The position numbers and the translations under genes are program-made. From Gadus chalcogrammus (Eukaryota; Chordata; Actinopteri; Gadiformes; Gadidae), in contig NC_079427.1 in NCBI RefSeq assembly GCF_026213295.1, forward strand, positions 36,424,239 to 36,488,238: 64,000 bases of DNA. Reading direction: 5' to 3'. Below are positions 62,937 to 64,000 of the stretch, piece after piece. The notes below the pieces were generated by a model. The model saw only the letters and a program-made list of their open reading frames with translations. It searched no databases and had not been told where the DNA came from. Each line of letters starts with the position of its first letter. The first letter of the stretch is position 1.

Positions 62937-64000
62937 CGGCCACACCAAACGCGTTACTCGCGTTGGATAATGCGAGTAACGCGCCTAACCTGACGCTTGA
63001 TCATTGTGTGGTGGTTCAACGCTTCCAACGCGTCAACGCGCCAACGCAGCTAGATGAGTCCATGTCCATGCAAGTGAACGGAGCGTTCCCTCTTCGTCAT
63101 AACTATCAAACCCAACATCCGTCACATTCACCGAGCGAACATTAGGAAAGTAAAATGCACATTTCTCGCTAAAAATGTTTCCATAAACGCATTTAATGGC
63201 GTAACTATGTTACTATTTCCACCCAGAATAAAGATAGTTGTCAGCCGTGGCTGCGCTGGAGTCCGAGGTAGGAAACCCAAACGCCGCCGTGTTTGGGTGA
63301 TAGAGCTTAGATCGGGTTAGATTAAATAATCTCTGATATAAATAACAATAATCGGGTTAAATAACTTCACATGGTGTGTCTGGTGTGTTTCCAGCATTCG
63401 TAGTGTTGATCAGCAGAGAAATAGTCCGCCAAGACGTTGAGGTTGCTTAGCATCCAGAGACTCTGTCCATGCAAGTGAACGGAGCGTTCCCTCTCCGTCA
63501 TAACTATCAAACCAAACATCCTTCACATTCACCGAGCGAACATTATGAAAGTAAAATGCACATTTCTCGCTAAAAATGTTTCCATAAACGCATTTAATGG
63601 CGTAAATGTTACTATTTCCACCCAGAATAAAGATAGTTGTCGGCCGTGGCTGCGCTGGAGTCCGAGGTAGGAAACCCAAACGCCGCCGTGTTTGGGTGAT
63701 AGAGTTTAGATCGGGTTAGATTAAATAATCTCTGATATAAATAACAATAATCGGGTTGAATAACTTCACATGGTGTGTCTGGTGTGTTTCCAGCATTCGT
63801 AGTGTTGATCAGCAGAGATATAGTCCGCCAAGACGTTGAGGTTGCTTAGCGACCAGAGACTCTGTCCATGCAAGTGAACGGAGCGTTCCCTCTTCGTCAT
63901 AACTATCAAACCAAACATCTTTCACATTCACCGAGCGAACATTATGAAAGTAAAATGCACATTTCTCGCTAAAAATGTTTCCATAAACGCATTTAATAGC
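62937..64000. mobile_element. Inverted, diverged member of the CGCG-rich family with ~400-bp tandem units
   Basis: GGTGCGGCCACACCAAACGC at 62937 is a relative of the terminal repeat at 34206, followed by CGCGTTACTCGCG and AACGCGTCAACGCG words. The interior, on the opposite strand to copies 1 and 2, repeats TCCATGCAAGTGAACGGAGC at 63065, 63476 and 63865 (periods about 411 and 389). Each unit has GTTTGGGTGATAGAG and AGTGTTGATCAGCAGAG. It runs off the window end. Confidence 0.75.

Overview
The window looks like a piece of a teleost fish nuclear chromosome. The evidence is the set of repeats: Rex1-like and Rex3-like non-LTR retrotransposons, L2-clade LINEs with the usual fish 3' tail, PIF/Harbinger and hAT DNA transposons, a Ty3/gypsy element primed by tRNA-Leu, and long CA/GT microsatellites. 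No bacterial gene organisation, rRNA, tRNA or CRISPR array was seen. There is no complete host gene. The only plausible host coding sequence is one Ig-like exon near 56.7 kb. Almost everything else is transposable elements, many inserted in one another, and several boundaries can be set to the base from target-site duplications (TSDs).

Layout. 0.6-0.9 kb: palindromic minisatellite. 0.9-2.9 kb (minus): 5' half of a two-ORF LINE. 2.9-4.1 kb (plus): 5'-truncated Rex3-like RT. 4.1-7.8 kb (minus): L2 LINE with one open 975-codon ORF. 8.07-10.51 kb: two-gene Harbinger element with exact TIRs and a CAG TSD but a truncated transposase. 10.5-16.4 kb: mostly unrecognised sequence with minisatellites. 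16.39-18.15 kb: non-autonomous hAT.

18.2-28.06 kb: a nested stack. A mariner-like element is split by a 9 kb foldback element with ~2 kb inverted arms. Each arm contains a solo gypsy LTR, and the right arm (in its LTR) carries a nearly complete Rex1-like LINE. 28.5-34.0 kb: another hAT, carrying a damaged plus-strand copy of the gypsy element. 34.2-43.9 kb: two head-to-tail copies of a CGCG-rich terminal-repeat element. The first holds an L2-like LINE. The second holds a full-length minus-strand gypsy copy with identical-looking LTRs, open gag and pol frames and a canonical -1 slippery heptamer.

43.9-64 kb: LINE and transposon remnants, a LINE RT segment turned into minisatellites, long microsatellites, three further hAT-type features, a second type of solo LTR, the Ig-like exon, a CACTA-like element, an inverted-repeat element, and at the right edge an inverted tandem array of the CGCG-rich family.

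Working together: the intact gypsy copy could supply its own Gag, protease, RT/RNase H and integrase. Most other elements are non-autonomous and would need enzymes from elsewhere. The nesting gives a relative history: mariner, then foldback; LTR before or during arm duplication; Rex1 last. All family names are from recognised motifs and memory, not database searches.
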